A stretch of DNA of 64,000 bases from Nocardia fusca NBRC 14340 (GCF_001618425.1 NZ_BDCU01000008.1:62001-126000), one strand, 5' to 3'. Positions 48,492 to 57,305 are shown, numbered from the stretch's first letter. Translations and numbers: made by a program. The notes: a model not told the origin generated them from the sequence alone.

Positions 48492-49636
48492 GCCGCCCAG
48501 CCTCCCATCCGATCCAGATGGGCCTGCACATCGTCGAGGAATCCGGCCGGGAAACGCAGCGACCCCATCCCGGTGCGGCGCAGGAAACCGGCGGTGGCCC
48601 GCGCCGACAGCAACTGCGTATCGGTGAGGAAGAAGCGCAGGTCCTCGTAGGGATCGTGCACGGGCCACGGTGAGATCGGCACCTCGAACGCCGCCCCGGC
48701 CCGCCCCCACGCCGCGCCCGGCCACGGACTTCCCGGCGGCAGCGGAATATGTCCCGGTATCGGTTCGGCCGGAGTCCGCAACCGGGAGCCGACCCACGCC
48801 GCCATCCGCACACTCACCGCATTGCCCACCAGTTTCCAGCGCTGCCCCGGCCGGAATCCCGGCGCGTCCAGCGCCGGTTCGGTCCAGCCGGGAGCGAAGC
48901 CCTGCAACCGCTCCCCGTCGGTGATCCCCGGCGTGACGATCTCCCCGGACGGCAGCCGCACCGCCGGCGGGCTGGCGATACCCAGACCCGACCCGCCCTT
49001 CAAGGTCGGGACGGCGTTGACCACCCAGCCCAGGCCGCGCACACCCTCGGTCCAGTAGAAACCGCACGGGTCGTGTTCCGGGGAACCGAGCAGCTGCGGG
49101 CCCGCGTCGTCGGCGAACAGCACCGTGCGCGGGTCCTCGGTACGCGAGGCGAGCATGATCACCCGGTTGCGCCGCTGCGGCAGACCGAACGCGCGCGCGT
49201 CCACCACCCGGTAGGCCCAGGTGTAGCCGAGTTCGTCCAGAGCCGCGGTGATGTGGCGCATGGCCGCACCGCGACCGAGTTGCAGCATGAACGGCACGTT
49301 CTCGATGAGCAGCCAGCGCGGCCCGCGTTTACGCCGGACCAGCCGGAACACATGATCCACCAGACTCGATCGGGTTCCGGTGATACCCGCGGTGCGGCCC
49401 GCCTGCGACAGGTCCTGGCACGGGAAACCCGCGGCCACCAGTTCGGTATCCGGCGGCAGCGCGCGCAACCGGGTGATATCGGTGTGCAGTTCGGCTCCGG
49501 GAAAGCGGCTCGCCAGCACCGCCCGTGCGCCCGGGTCGATTTCACAGAGCAACGTCGAATGCCATCCGTGCGCCGACAGGCCGAGTTCGAGTCCTCCGAT
49601 CCCGGCGAAAAGCCCCACCATCCGCGCGCCCGTCAC
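48488..49636 (-). CDS. dcm: DNA (cytosine-5) methyltransferase
   Basis: 382 residues. Motif I GLFAGIGGLELGL, motif IV GFPCQDLSQAG with the catalytic Cys near 73, motif VI LIENVPF, motif VIII PQRRNRVIML and motif X KLVGNAVSVRMA are all in order, so the enzyme should be active. The target-recognition region (about 190-270) does not reveal the site. No restriction endonuclease gene is adjacent; only vsr follows, suggesting a solitary methyltransferase with its repair partner. Confidence 0.93.
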   Translation of the reverse strand: MTGARMVGLFAGIGGLELGLSAHGWHSTLLCEIDPGARAVLASRFPGAELHTDITRLRALPPDTELVAAGFPCQDLSQAGRTAGITGTRSSLVDHVFRLVRRKRGPRWLLIENVPFMLQLGRGAAMRHITAALDELGYTWAYRVVDARAFGLPQRRNRVIMLASRTEDPRTVLFADDAGPQLLGSPEHDPCGFYWTEGVRGLGWVVNAVPTLKGGSGLGIASPPAVRLPSGEIVTPGITDGERLQGFAPGWTEPALDAPGFRPGQRWKLVGNAVSVRMAAWVGSRLRTPAEPIPGHIPLPPGSPWPGAAWGRAGAAFEVPISPWPVHDPYEDLRFFLTDTQLLSARATAGFLRRTGMGSLRFPAGFLDDVQAHLDRMGGWAA

Positions 49637-49810
49637 GAAGTCCTCTCTCCATCCGGTCCGGCTCCGGAAAGGAGGTTACTCCGCGGATTCCGGCGGTTTC
49701 ACCGGTCACGGGCGACCGGCCGGGCGACCGTGAGATACGCCACCGTCACATATGCGCCCGCCCCGCGAGTCGATCATGGCCGATCGAGAGTTACTCAGCG
49801 ACAACACCAT

Positions 49811-49834
49811 ATAAATCCCTGGTCAGGGGTTTAT
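49811..49834. promoter_or_regulatory. AT-rich palindrome upstream of esterase gene
   Basis: ATAAATCCCTG and CAGGGGTTTAT form an 11-bp inverted repeat (one mismatch) with a 2-bp centre, 47 bp before the esterase start. It may be an operator. The rest of the 244-bp gap after dcm shows nothing recognisable. Confidence 0.4.
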
Positions 49835-49880
49835 CACTGGTGGTTCCAGGTTCGCGGTCCGGGCCCGGAGGTCTGGCAGG

Positions 49881-50954
49881 ATGGGCGCCATGAAATTGCG
49901 TGTCGGCCTGGCCACCGTGGTGTCGGGCGCTTTCGCCCTGGCCGGTGCGATCCTGCCCGGCGCCGCGGCAGCCGTCCCCGAACCGCTGCACACCGCGCCC
50001 ACGCGGCCCGATACCGGTTCCGCCGAGGACCCCGGCCCGGTGGAGAAAGCCGAGCCGGTCGCGGCGCCGCATGCCGCGATCGTGGGCACCGAACCGGTGG
50101 ACGACCGGCTGATGCGGGTGTTCGTCGATTCACCGGCCATGCACCGCACGGTGCAGGTGCTGGTGCTGCTGCCCACCGACCGGAGCACACCACGTCCCAC
50201 CGTCTACATGCTCGACGGCCGCAGCACCCAGCCCGACAGCAACAACTGGCTCGACCGCGGCAACGCCGCCCGGTTCTTCGCCGACAAACCGGTCAATGTG
50301 GTGTTCACCGTCGGCGGGCCCGCCAGTTTCTACACCGACTGGCAGCGCCCCGACCCGGTGCTCGGCGTGAACAAATGGGAGACCTTCCTCACCGAGGAAC
50401 TGCCCCCGCTGCTGGACGCCCAATTCTCGGGGAACGGCCGCAACGCCGTGATCGGCACCTCCATGGGCGCCGAGGCCGCGATGATGCTCGCCATCCGTAA
50501 GCCCGACCTGTACAAGGCGGTCGGCGCGCACAGCGGATGCTTCTCGACCGGCACCGACCTCGGCCAGGCCCAGGCCCGCGTCGTCGTCTCCACCTACAAG
50601 GGCGATCCGGAGAACATGTTCGGCGCCCCCGAGGACCCGGCCTGGCTCGCCCACGACGTGACCCTGCACGCCGCCGCGCTGCGCGGCAAAGCCCTCTACC
50701 TGTCGGTGGGCAGCGGACGTCCCGGTGTCCACGACACCCTGGCCAACCCGGAAACCCCCACCAGTGTGGTGATGGGCGGCCCGCTGGAGGCCGCCACCGA
50801 TTTCTGCACCCGGCGCCTGGCCCAGCGCCTCGACACCCTGGGCATCACCTACACGGCCAATTTCCGCCCGACCGGCACCCACTCGTGGCCGTACTGGGCC
50901 GACGAACTGGTCACCTCCTGGCCCACCATCGCCGGCGGGCTCGGACTCGACTGA
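49881..50954 (+). CDS. Secreted alpha/beta-hydrolase, antigen 85/mycolyltransferase-like esterase
   Basis: 357 residues. A signal peptide (MKLRVGLATVVSGAFALAGAI in part, ending AAAAV) directs export. The esterase fold has the nucleophile in IGTSMGAEAA (about residue 195), a TVYMLDGRST oxyanion-side strand and the catalytic His in THSWPYW near the C-terminus, as in the antigen 85 and FbpC-like family that transfers mycolic acids to trehalose or arabinogalactan. ATG at 49881 has GGAGG 9 nt upstream; ATG at 49890 is alternative. Confidence 0.82.
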   Translation: MGAMKLRVGLATVVSGAFALAGAILPGAAAAVPEPLHTAPTRPDTGSAEDPGPVEKAEPVAAPHAAIVGTEPVDDRLMRVFVDSPAMHRTVQVLVLLPTDRSTPRPTVYMLDGRSTQPDSNNWLDRGNAARFFADKPVNVVFTVGGPASFYTDWQRPDPVLGVNKWETFLTEELPPLLDAQFSGNGRNAVIGTSMGAEAAMMLAIRKPDLYKAVGAHSGCFSTGTDLGQAQARVVVSTYKGDPENMFGAPEDPAWLAHDVTLHAAALRGKALYLSVGSGRPGVHDTLANPETPTSVVMGGPLEAATDFCTRRLAQRLDTLGITYTANFRPTGTHSWPYWADELVTSWPTIAGGLGLD

Positions 50955-50962
50955 ACCGCCGG

Positions 50963-52048
50963 TTACGCACCGGCGCGGGCGAAGCGGGCCGCGGTCGCCG
51001 GGTCGGTCGCGAAACGCAGGAACAGATCGTTCTCGTGCGGATCACCCGCGGTCACCCGGACACCCTCACCGGCGAAGGGCCGGATCAGCACACCCGCCGC
51101 CGCGCTCGCCTCCGCGAATTCGGTGGTCGCGGCGTCCAGCGTGATCCACAGGAAATTGGATTCGCTCACCGGCACCCGGTAACCCGCACCCAGTAGCGCG
51201 GTACGCATCCGGTCGCGTTCGGCGATCACCGCCTCGGTGCGGTCCAGCAGTTCGTGGCGGGCCTCCAGCGAGGCGAAGGCCGCGGCCTGCGCGACCCGGC
51301 TCACGCTGAACGGGATGTGCACTTTCAGCAGCGCCGCGATGACCTCCGGCGCGCCCACCGCGTACCCGACCCGCAGCCCCGCCAGCCCGTAGGCCTTCGA
51401 GAAGGTGCGCAACACAACCACATTCGGCCGGTTCCGGGCCAGCTCGACCCCGTCTGGATGATCACCGGGCGTCATCCGCAGGTACTCGTAGTACGCCTCG
51501 TCCAGCGCGATCAGGACATTGCCGGGCACCCGGTCCAGGAACCGCTCCAGTTCCGCCCGGCCGACGGCGGTGCCGGTCGGATTGTTCGGGTTGCACACGA
51601 ACACCAGCCGGGTCCGCTCGGTGACGGCGGCGGCCAGCGCGTCCAGATCGTGCACATGATCACGCAGCGGCACGGTCACCGCGGTCGCGTTGCCGACCTG
51701 GGTGATGATCGGATACGCCTCGAACGAACGCCACGCGTAGAGCACCTCGTCGGCAGGGTCGGCGCAGGTGATCTGGACCAGCTCCTGGCACAGCGCCACA
51801 CTCCCGCAGCCGACCGCGATATTCGCCGGCTCGACGCCGAGGAACTCCGCCAGCGCCGCTCGCAGTTCGCCGGACTGGTTGTCCGGGTAACGGTTGGCCA
51901 GTTCCACCGCCTCGGCGATGGCCTTGCTCGCGGCGGGCAGCGGACCGATGGTGGTCTCGTTGCTCGCCAGTTTGACCGCGCCAGGATGGCTGCGGCCGGG
52001 AACGTATGCCGGAATGGAATCGAGGTCCGGCCGGATGTGCGCGGTCAC
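50963..52048 (-). CDS. pat: Aromatic amino acid / histidinol-phosphate aminotransferase (HisC2/Pat type)
   Basis: 361 residues, PLP fold type I. KLASNETTIGPLPAA, CNPNNPTGT, the DEAYYEY strand and the PLP lysine in TFSKAYGLAGLRVGYA are all present. In mycobacteria and corynebacteria the stand-alone HisC-like enzyme of this type (Rv3772, Pat) mainly transaminates aromatic 2-oxo acids; histidine biosynthesis genes are not near, supporting that role. It could make phenylalanine or tyrosine together with TyrA at 60179. Convergent with the esterase gene, 8 bp apart. Confidence 0.85.
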   Translation of the reverse strand: MTAHIRPDLDSIPAYVPGRSHPGAVKLASNETTIGPLPAASKAIAEAVELANRYPDNQSGELRAALAEFLGVEPANIAVGCGSVALCQELVQITCADPADEVLYAWRSFEAYPIITQVGNATAVTVPLRDHVHDLDALAAAVTERTRLVFVCNPNNPTGTAVGRAELERFLDRVPGNVLIALDEAYYEYLRMTPGDHPDGVELARNRPNVVVLRTFSKAYGLAGLRVGYAVGAPEVIAALLKVHIPFSVSRVAQAAAFASLEARHELLDRTEAVIAERDRMRTALLGAGYRVPVSESNFLWITLDAATTEFAEASAAAGVLIRPFAGEGVRVTAGDPHENDLFLRFATDPATAARFARAGA

Positions 52049-52142
52049 GTAACGAGCTTAGTTCCGGTCTCGATCGAGCCACGTTCGGGCTGCTCAACCG
52101 CTAATTCTCCCCGGTCCCGGGATATCGCCCTACGCTGGGAAC

Positions 52143-52877
52143 ATGTCGGGCACTTATGACGATATCGCGCTGCTGCGGCGCGGCGAACCGGAAGCGAACG
52201 GACACGACCGAGAGCCGACAGGGGCTGCCACCAGCCCGAAACCCGACGAACATGTGCCCATCACAGTCATCGAACCGGACGGTTTCGCCCGCGGCGGAAT
52301 AGTCCTGTTGCACGAGGCCCGGGAGTTCACCGGATCGTTGCTGGAGTTCATGCACGCCCTCGCGGGCGAAGGGTGGCTGGTCGTCGCACCGAACCTGTTC
52401 CACCGCGCCACCGCGCCGTCGTCCGGGGTGTACGGCGACGAACTCTTCGAGGATTTCGATGCCTGCTTCGACTGGCTCACCCATCGCGGTGTCTTCCCGG
52501 ACTGCATCGGCGTGCTCGGTTTCGACAGCGCCGGCACCGCGACCTTCCTCGTGGCCACCAACCGTCCCGTCGGCGCCGCGGTGAGCGTCGGCGCCACCGG
52601 CATCTCCACCCCCATCGCCGAACAAGCCGAAGCACTGGTGGTGGCCGCACCGCGCCTCCAGGCCCCCTGGCTGGGCCTGTTCGGCGCCGAAGCGGATACG
52701 TCCGCCGACGACGTGGACGCCCTCCGCGACGCCGCCGCCACCGCCGCCGTCGCCAGCCTCGTGGTCGCCTATCCCGGCCAACTCCACCGCGCCGACCATC
52801 CGGGCGGTGAGGACGGGGACGACCTGGTCGACCCCCGAACCCGCATTTTCGACTGGTTCGACAGCCACTTACGCTGA
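52143..52877 (+). CDS. Dienelactone-hydrolase-like protein with altered nucleophile
   Basis: 244 residues. The fold follows dienelactone hydrolases: VLLHEAREFTG (Glu58 region), WLVVAPNLFHR, and a His near the end (YPGQLHRADH). At the nucleophile elbow, where the family has GxCxGG, the sequence is GFDSAG (126-131), so Asp128 takes the place of Cys. It may be inactive or use different chemistry. The ATG is chosen for its position 18 bp after an apparent CCTACGCTGGG stretch; no strong ribosome binding site is seen. Confidence 0.75.
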   Translation: MSGTYDDIALLRRGEPEANGHDREPTGAATSPKPDEHVPITVIEPDGFARGGIVLLHEAREFTGSLLEFMHALAGEGWLVVAPNLFHRATAPSSGVYGDELFEDFDACFDWLTHRGVFPDCIGVLGFDSAGTATFLVATNRPVGAAVSVGATGISTPIAEQAEALVVAAPRLQAPWLGLFGAEADTSADDVDALRDAAATAAVASLVVAYPGQLHRADHPGGEDGDDLVDPRTRIFDWFDSHLR

Positions 52878-52969
52878 TCGACCAGCCGTTTTGCAGTTTT
52901 CATACAAGCTCGGGTAGCCTTTCTGCTCGGCGGTTCGAAAGGACCGGTGCCCTCGAAGAGAAGGCTCCA

Positions 52970-53059
52970 GGAGGCGTGCCAGAGCGGCCGAATGGGACTC
53001 ACTGCTAATGAGTTGTCCCTTCACGGGGACCGGAGGTTCAAATCCTCTCGCCTCCGCCA
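52970..53059 (+). tRNA. tRNA-Ser (anticodon GCT)
   Basis: 90 nt with encoded CCA. Acceptor GGAGGCG/CGCCTCC, anticodon stem ACTCA/TGAGT with loop CTGCTAA (GCT), long variable arm, T arm GGTTCAAATCC. Reads AGC/AGU. Confidence 0.95.
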
Positions 53060-53095
53060 CGCCCGGGAAACCGGGCGACAACTGAATACGCGTAC

Positions 53096-53168
53096 GCGCC
53101 CGTAGCTCAACGGATAGAGCATCTGACTACGGATCAGAAGGTTAGGGGTTCGAATCCCTTCGGGCGCA
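53096..53168 (+). tRNA. tRNA-Arg (anticodon ACG)
   Basis: 73 nt, CCA not encoded. Acceptor GCGCCCG/CGGGCGC, anticodon stem TCTGA/TCAGA with loop CTACGGA (ACG, normally edited to ICG by TadA, whose gene is at 59118), T arm GGTTCGAATCC. 36 bp after tRNA-Ser(GCT). Confidence 0.95.
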
Positions 53169-53175
53169 CAGAGAT

Positions 53176-53209
53176 CGGCCCCCGACCCGCGAAGGCGGAT
53201 CGGGGGCCG
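53176..53209 (+). terminator. Terminator after tRNA-Arg
   Basis: 15-bp stem (CGGCCCCCGACCCGC / GCGGATCGGGGGCCG, one mismatch) with GAAG loop, starting 8 bp after the tRNA. Confidence 0.75.
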
Positions 53210-53274
53210 ACGGCGTTTCGAGTGCATGCACCGGAATCGGACACTGCCCCGGCAGCGGTGACCGGCGCCGCGCC

Positions 53275-53630
53275 GCCGACGCCGAGCAGGTCCGCGCCGA
53301 CCTGCGCCGCGCGCTGGAGGCCGGCGAGCCGGTCACCGACGAAATCGTCGACCGGCTCGTCCTCCCGCTGGCCGCAAAAGCGGTACCGGAATTGCGAACC
53401 GCGCTGGACGCCCCCTATCGCTGCCCGGGATCGGCGGCCCGGTCGGGTGCTCGGGAGAGGTGATCGCCATCGGCGTCCGACTGGCGGTGGTCGAGCCGCG
53501 CATCTCGGCCGCGCTGCTGTTCGCCGGGAGTTTCGTGCCTCGCAGCATGTTCGAAGAGGCCCGGCAGATCACCGTTCCCGGGAACATTCGAGCCCATCTG
53601 GAACGGAACGGAATATTCCGCTATCTTTAA
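53275..53630 (+). pseudogene. Frameshifted remnant of an alpha/beta-hydrolase (dienelactone-hydrolase-like)
   Basis: Two adjacent pieces in different frames look like one hydrolase. Up to about 53412 one frame gives VTDEIVDRLVLPLAAKAVPE and LRTALDA. From about 53430 another gives GGPVGCSGEVIAIGVRLAV, then EPRISAALLFAG and EEARQITVP. In intact members these parts lie in this order, and VGYxGxSMG carries the nucleophile Ser, lost here (CSGEV). The N-terminal third and everything after ITVP are missing. It lies just after tRNA-Arg and has no start or ribosome binding site. Confidence 0.6.
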
Positions 53631-53664
53631 TCGGAAGAGATCATTCCGTTCCAAAGGAGATGCC

Positions 53665-54771
53665 ATGTCCACCATTCACCCCTTCGTTGTCGACGTTCCG
53701 CAGTCGGAAGTGGAAGACCTGCGCGAGCGGTTGACCCGGGCGCGCTGGACGCCCGCCCTGCCGGGCGCGAGCTGGAGCCGCGGCGTACCGGTGGATTATC
53801 TCCGCGAGCTGGCCGACTACTGGAGGGACGAATTCGACTGGCGCGAGGCCGAAGCGGAACTGAACCGGTGGCCGCAGTTCACCACCGAGATCGACGGTCA
53901 GCGGATCCATTTCAAGCACATCCGCAATGAGCGTCCGGACGCGAAGGCGTTGGTGTTGTTGCACGACAATCCCGGTGGCGCGGTGGGCTTACTCGATGTG
54001 ATCGAGCCGCTCTCGCGAGACTTCCACCTGGTGATCCCGTTCATGCCCGGTTTCGGGTTCTCGACCCCGCTGGCCGATACCGGCTGGACCGTGCCGCGGA
54101 CCGCGTCGGCATTCGCCGAGTTGATGACACGACTGGGCTACGAGCGGTTCGGCGCCCACGGCGGTGGCGGCGGCGCGAACCTATCGCTCGAGATGGGCCG
54201 CCAAGTGCCGGACCGGCTGATCGGCCTGCACGTCAACGCCTACGTCGCGATGGCGGACGAGAACGTCGACGGGCTCAGCGAGGACGAACAACGGCGGATG
54301 GCGGCGATCGACACGTTCATGCGGGACGGCATCGGGTTCAACATCATCATGTCGACCCGGCCGCAGACCATCGCGCACGGCCTCAACGACTCGCCGATCG
54401 GGTTGCTGGCCTGGGTGGTGGAGAAGTTCAAAGAATGGAGCGATCCGCAGGCCGAACTGCCCGAACAGGCGATCTGCAGGGACCGGATACTCACTGATGT
54501 CAGCGTCCAGTGGTTCACCGCCACATCGGGTTCGATCGCGCAGATCTACAACGACCTGGCCCACGACCCTGCGGCCTGGGCGCCCAAGCCGCAGGTGGCC
54601 GTGCCGACCGCCTTCGTCGTCGCGGCGGGCGATGTCACCGTTCGCCGTTTCGCCGACCGCGACACCACGGTCACCCGTTGGACCGAGATCGACGCGGCCG
54701 GCGCATACCTGGCCCTCGAGCAGCCCGCTCTGCTGGTCGACGATATCCGCGACTTCTTCGGCGACCGGTAG
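53665..54771 (+). CDS. Epoxide-hydrolase family protein lacking catalytic residues (probable pseudoenzyme)
   Basis: 368 residues, full length, with the epoxide hydrolase N-terminal domain (VPQSEVEDLRERLTRARWTP; DYLRELADYWRDEFDWREAE) and alpha/beta core (PFMPGFGFSTP, LMTRLGYERFGAHG). Key residues are changed: HGxPG is HDNPG (100-104), the nucleophile motif GGDWG is GGGGG (166-170, Asp to Gly168), and GGHF before the last helix is AGAY (His to Ala347). The frame is intact and codon use normal, so it is probably expressed without epoxide hydrolase activity. CCAAAGGAG lies 7 nt before the ATG. Confidence 0.82.
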   Translation: MSTIHPFVVDVPQSEVEDLRERLTRARWTPALPGASWSRGVPVDYLRELADYWRDEFDWREAEAELNRWPQFTTEIDGQRIHFKHIRNERPDAKALVLLHDNPGGAVGLLDVIEPLSRDFHLVIPFMPGFGFSTPLADTGWTVPRTASAFAELMTRLGYERFGAHGGGGGANLSLEMGRQVPDRLIGLHVNAYVAMADENVDGLSEDEQRRMAAIDTFMRDGIGFNIIMSTRPQTIAHGLNDSPIGLLAWVVEKFKEWSDPQAELPEQAICRDRILTDVSVQWFTATSGSIAQIYNDLAHDPAAWAPKPQVAVPTAFVVAAGDVTVRRFADRDTTVTRWTEIDAAGAYLALEQPALLVDDIRDFFGDR

Positions 54772-54894
54772 CGAACCGAAGAGCCGATCGTTCGTCCACC
54801 GCATCGAGTGCCCACCAGATAGCGGAGCGAGAAAGTGGTTATACCGGCGGCGAGGACCGAACCCACGACGACCCGGAGCCGGGAGGATGCAGAT

Positions 54895-55200
54895 ATGAGC
54901 GGCGGCGACAACTATTTGTCCGAACTGGGACCCGAGGAACTGCTCGGCCGGAGCGGCGACCTGACCGCTGTGCGCGACCGGCTGGTCGAGCTGGGCGCGG
55001 CCGATGTGGCGACGGAACTCGACGAAGTCCTCTCCGCTATCGCCGGCTACCACGAGCCCGATCTCGAGAACTACCGCGAAAAGGTCGAGCGACGTATGGC
55101 CAAGATCGCGGACGTGGTCCGGGCCGTCGAGCGGGAGGGCTCCGAGGATGGCCGGCAGGTCGAGGAAGCGGTCACCCGGTATCGCGCCGGCATCGACTGA
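54895..55200 (+). CDS. Small helical protein of unknown function
   Basis: 101 residues, strongly charged and helical (DLENYREKVERRMAKIADVVRAVE), no Cys, no signal peptide or membrane segment. ATG at 54895 has GGAGG 9 nt upstream; a GTG at 54835 opens the same frame. It follows the epoxide-hydrolase-like gene by 123 bp on the same strand. I do not recognise the family. Confidence 0.6.
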   Translation: MSGGDNYLSELGPEELLGRSGDLTAVRDRLVELGAADVATELDEVLSAIAGYHEPDLENYREKVERRMAKIADVVRAVEREGSEDGRQVEEAVTRYRAGID

Positions 55201-55309
55201 GCGCGGCCTGCGGTCCGGTCGGGTAGCGAAGGCGTCGATCAGGGCATAAGTTGCGAATCGGCCTGTCGGTTGTCCGAGCTGCCGGCTCGGTGTTCTGCTA
55301 GGAGAAGCT

Positions 55310-56617
55310 GTGGCCGAGCAATCATCTACGCCGGACCACCCGCCGGAGGGGGTTCCCGGCGGGCTGCGCAGGCGGCTCGGACTGTCCGATGCGGTGGTGA
55401 TCGGTCTGGGCTCGATGATCGGTGCGGGCATCTTCGCCGCGCTCGGGCCGGCCGCGCGCGCGGCCGGGGCCGGGCTACTGGCCGGGCTGGTGGTGGCGGC
55501 GGTGATCGCCTACTGCAACGCCACCTCGTCGGCTCGGCTGGCGGCACGGTATCCGGTTTCCGGCGGCACCTATCTGTACGGCCGGAAGCGGCTCGGGGAG
55601 TTCTGGGGGTTTCTCGCGGGCTGGAGTTTCGTGGTCGGCAAAACCGCCTCGTGCGCGGCGATGGCGCTGACCGTGGGCGCCTATGTATGGCCGGAGCGGG
55701 CACATGCCGTCGCCGTCGCCGCCGTGGTGACGATGACCGCGGTCAACTACCGCGGCGTGGAGAAATCGGCCGGGCTGACCCGCCTCGTGGTAGCCGTCGT
55801 GCTGGGCGTGCTGGCCGCCGTGGTGGTGGCCGCCTTCACCAGCGGGCTCGCCGAAACGGGGCGGCTCGTGTTCGACGACGAGGTGACCGTCGGCGGGATC
55901 CTCCAGTCCGCGGGACTGCTGTTCTTCGCGTTCGCGGGGTACGCGCGAATCGCCACTCTGGCAGAGGAAGTACGCGATCCGGCGCGCACGATCTCGCGGG
56001 CGATTCCACTCGCGCTGGCCATCACCCTGGCCGTCTACACAGTGGTCGCGGTGGCCGCGCTGGCCGTACTCGGCCCCCGGCAGCTGGCGGAGGCGACCGC
56101 TCCCCTCTCACAGACCGTGCATGCCACCGGCGTGACCTGGCTCGAACCCGTGGTCCGCGCCGGGGCCGCCGCGGCGGCACTCGGCTCGCTTCTCGCCTTG
56201 GCCCTGGGGGTTTCGCGCACCACGCTGGCCATGGCGCGCGATCGTTATCTGCCACACGCGCTCGCGGCGGTGCATCCCCGGTTCGGGGTGCCGCACCGAG
56301 CGGAGATCGGCGTCGGAGTGGTCGTCGCGGTGGTCGCGGCGACCGCCGATGTACGTTCGGCCATCGGGTTCTCCTCCTTCGGTGTGCTCCTGTACTACGC
56401 CGTCGCCAACGCCTCGGCCCGGACGCTGACCGCGGCCGAGAACCGGCCACCGCGCGTGATCCCGGTCCTCGGCCTGTTCGGATGCCTGGTACTGGCCGTC
56501 ACCCTGCCTTGGACGGCAGTGGCTTCCGGTGTGGCGGCTACCGCTGTGGGAGTGGCGATCTACGTGGTTCGCGCCCGGGCGCGACAACGGTCGTCCGGCA
56601 CCGGCGCTGCCTCCTGA
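55310..56617 (+). CDS. APC superfamily amino acid permease
   Basis: 435 residues with about 12 transmembrane helices. The first helix has the substrate-binding GSMIGAGIFAALGP; the second and third segments ARYPVSGGTYLYGRKRLGEFWGF and the FAFAGYARIATLAEEVRDPARTI motif in helix 6-7 are classic for the family. It imports an amino acid or polyamine with a proton or by exchange. GTG start with AGGAG 5 nt before it. Convergent with a VOC gene. Confidence 0.9.
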   Translation: MAEQSSTPDHPPEGVPGGLRRRLGLSDAVVIGLGSMIGAGIFAALGPAARAAGAGLLAGLVVAAVIAYCNATSSARLAARYPVSGGTYLYGRKRLGEFWGFLAGWSFVVGKTASCAAMALTVGAYVWPERAHAVAVAAVVTMTAVNYRGVEKSAGLTRLVVAVVLGVLAAVVVAAFTSGLAETGRLVFDDEVTVGGILQSAGLLFFAFAGYARIATLAEEVRDPARTISRAIPLALAITLAVYTVVAVAALAVLGPRQLAEATAPLSQTVHATGVTWLEPVVRAGAAAAALGSLLALALGVSRTTLAMARDRYLPHALAAVHPRFGVPHRAEIGVGVVVAVVAATADVRSAIGFSSFGVLLYYAVANASARTLTAAENRPPRVIPVLGLFGCLVLAVTLPWTAVASGVAATAVGVAIYVVRARARQRSSGTGAAS

Positions 56618-56702
56618 CGGCGATCCGGCACGAGGCCCGCCGACTCCGCTCCGGCAACAAGGTGGGGGCCGCCGATCACGGCCCACTACCGTCCATCGGG
56701 AA

Positions 56703-57239
56703 CTATGGCGCCGAGCCCGCCGGCGCGGACAATTCCCGCATGGCCCGGCAGATGGTCGCGTGGATCTCGGACTCTTCCGTCGCCGCGTCCGGGTCCCAGG
56801 TCGGTTCCGGGGCGTTCTCGATCGCGGGCCCGAACAGCCACCACACATTGCGCCACGGATCGATGAAGCGGGCGAGGGAGGAAGCGCCGTAGAAAGGTGT
56901 GGTCTCGGTGATGATCCGCGCGCCCCGCGCCGCCGCCCGCCGCAGTATCTCGTCGCAGTCGGCCACATTGACCTGGAGCAGGGCGGGAGTGAACACCCAG
57001 TCCGGTTTGGAGTCCACCACCATCAGGCACGAATCGCCGATCCGCACCTCCGCGTGGATCAGCAGGCCATCGGTGTCGACGGCGTGCGCCTCCGGGGTCT
57101 CTACTCCGTCGAACACCGCGCCCAGGAATTCGATGAAGGCCCGGGCGCCACCGGGGCCTTTGACCGCGGCGAATGCGTTGAGGCTGCCGTAACCGTTGCC
57201 GAGCTCGGATACTGGACTGATCAGGGGTGGAGTGGTCAT
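56703..57239 (-). CDS. VOC (glyoxalase/bleomycin resistance-like) family protein
   Basis: 178 residues with one VOC module pair: NAFAAVKGPGGARAFIEFLGAVFDG, IHAEVRIGDSCLMVVDSKPDW, LQVNVADCDEILRRAAARGARII and a final RFIDPWRNVWWLFGP. PhnB-like members of this kind bind a metal or small ligand; the typical metal residues are only partly evident, so function is unknown. ATG at 57239 has no clear ribosome binding site. A TetR gene lies just upstream on the same strand, 66 bp away. Confidence 0.8.
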   Translation of the reverse strand: MTTPPLISPVSELGNGYGSLNAFAAVKGPGGARAFIEFLGAVFDGVETPEAHAVDTDGLLIHAEVRIGDSCLMVVDSKPDWVFTPALLQVNVADCDEILRRAAARGARIITETTPFYGASSLARFIDPWRNVWWLFGPAIENAPEPTWDPDAATEESEIHATICRAMRELSAPAGSAP

Positions 57240-57305
57240 GGCGCGAGCATGACATCCGATGCGGTCAGTTGCTGTCCTCTGCACCGCCGCCCGGCGGGTC
57301 TGTCC

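Noticed and set aside
48488..49636. Restriction-modification system
   Set aside because: The methyltransferase is complete, but no endonuclease other than Vsr is encoded next to it.
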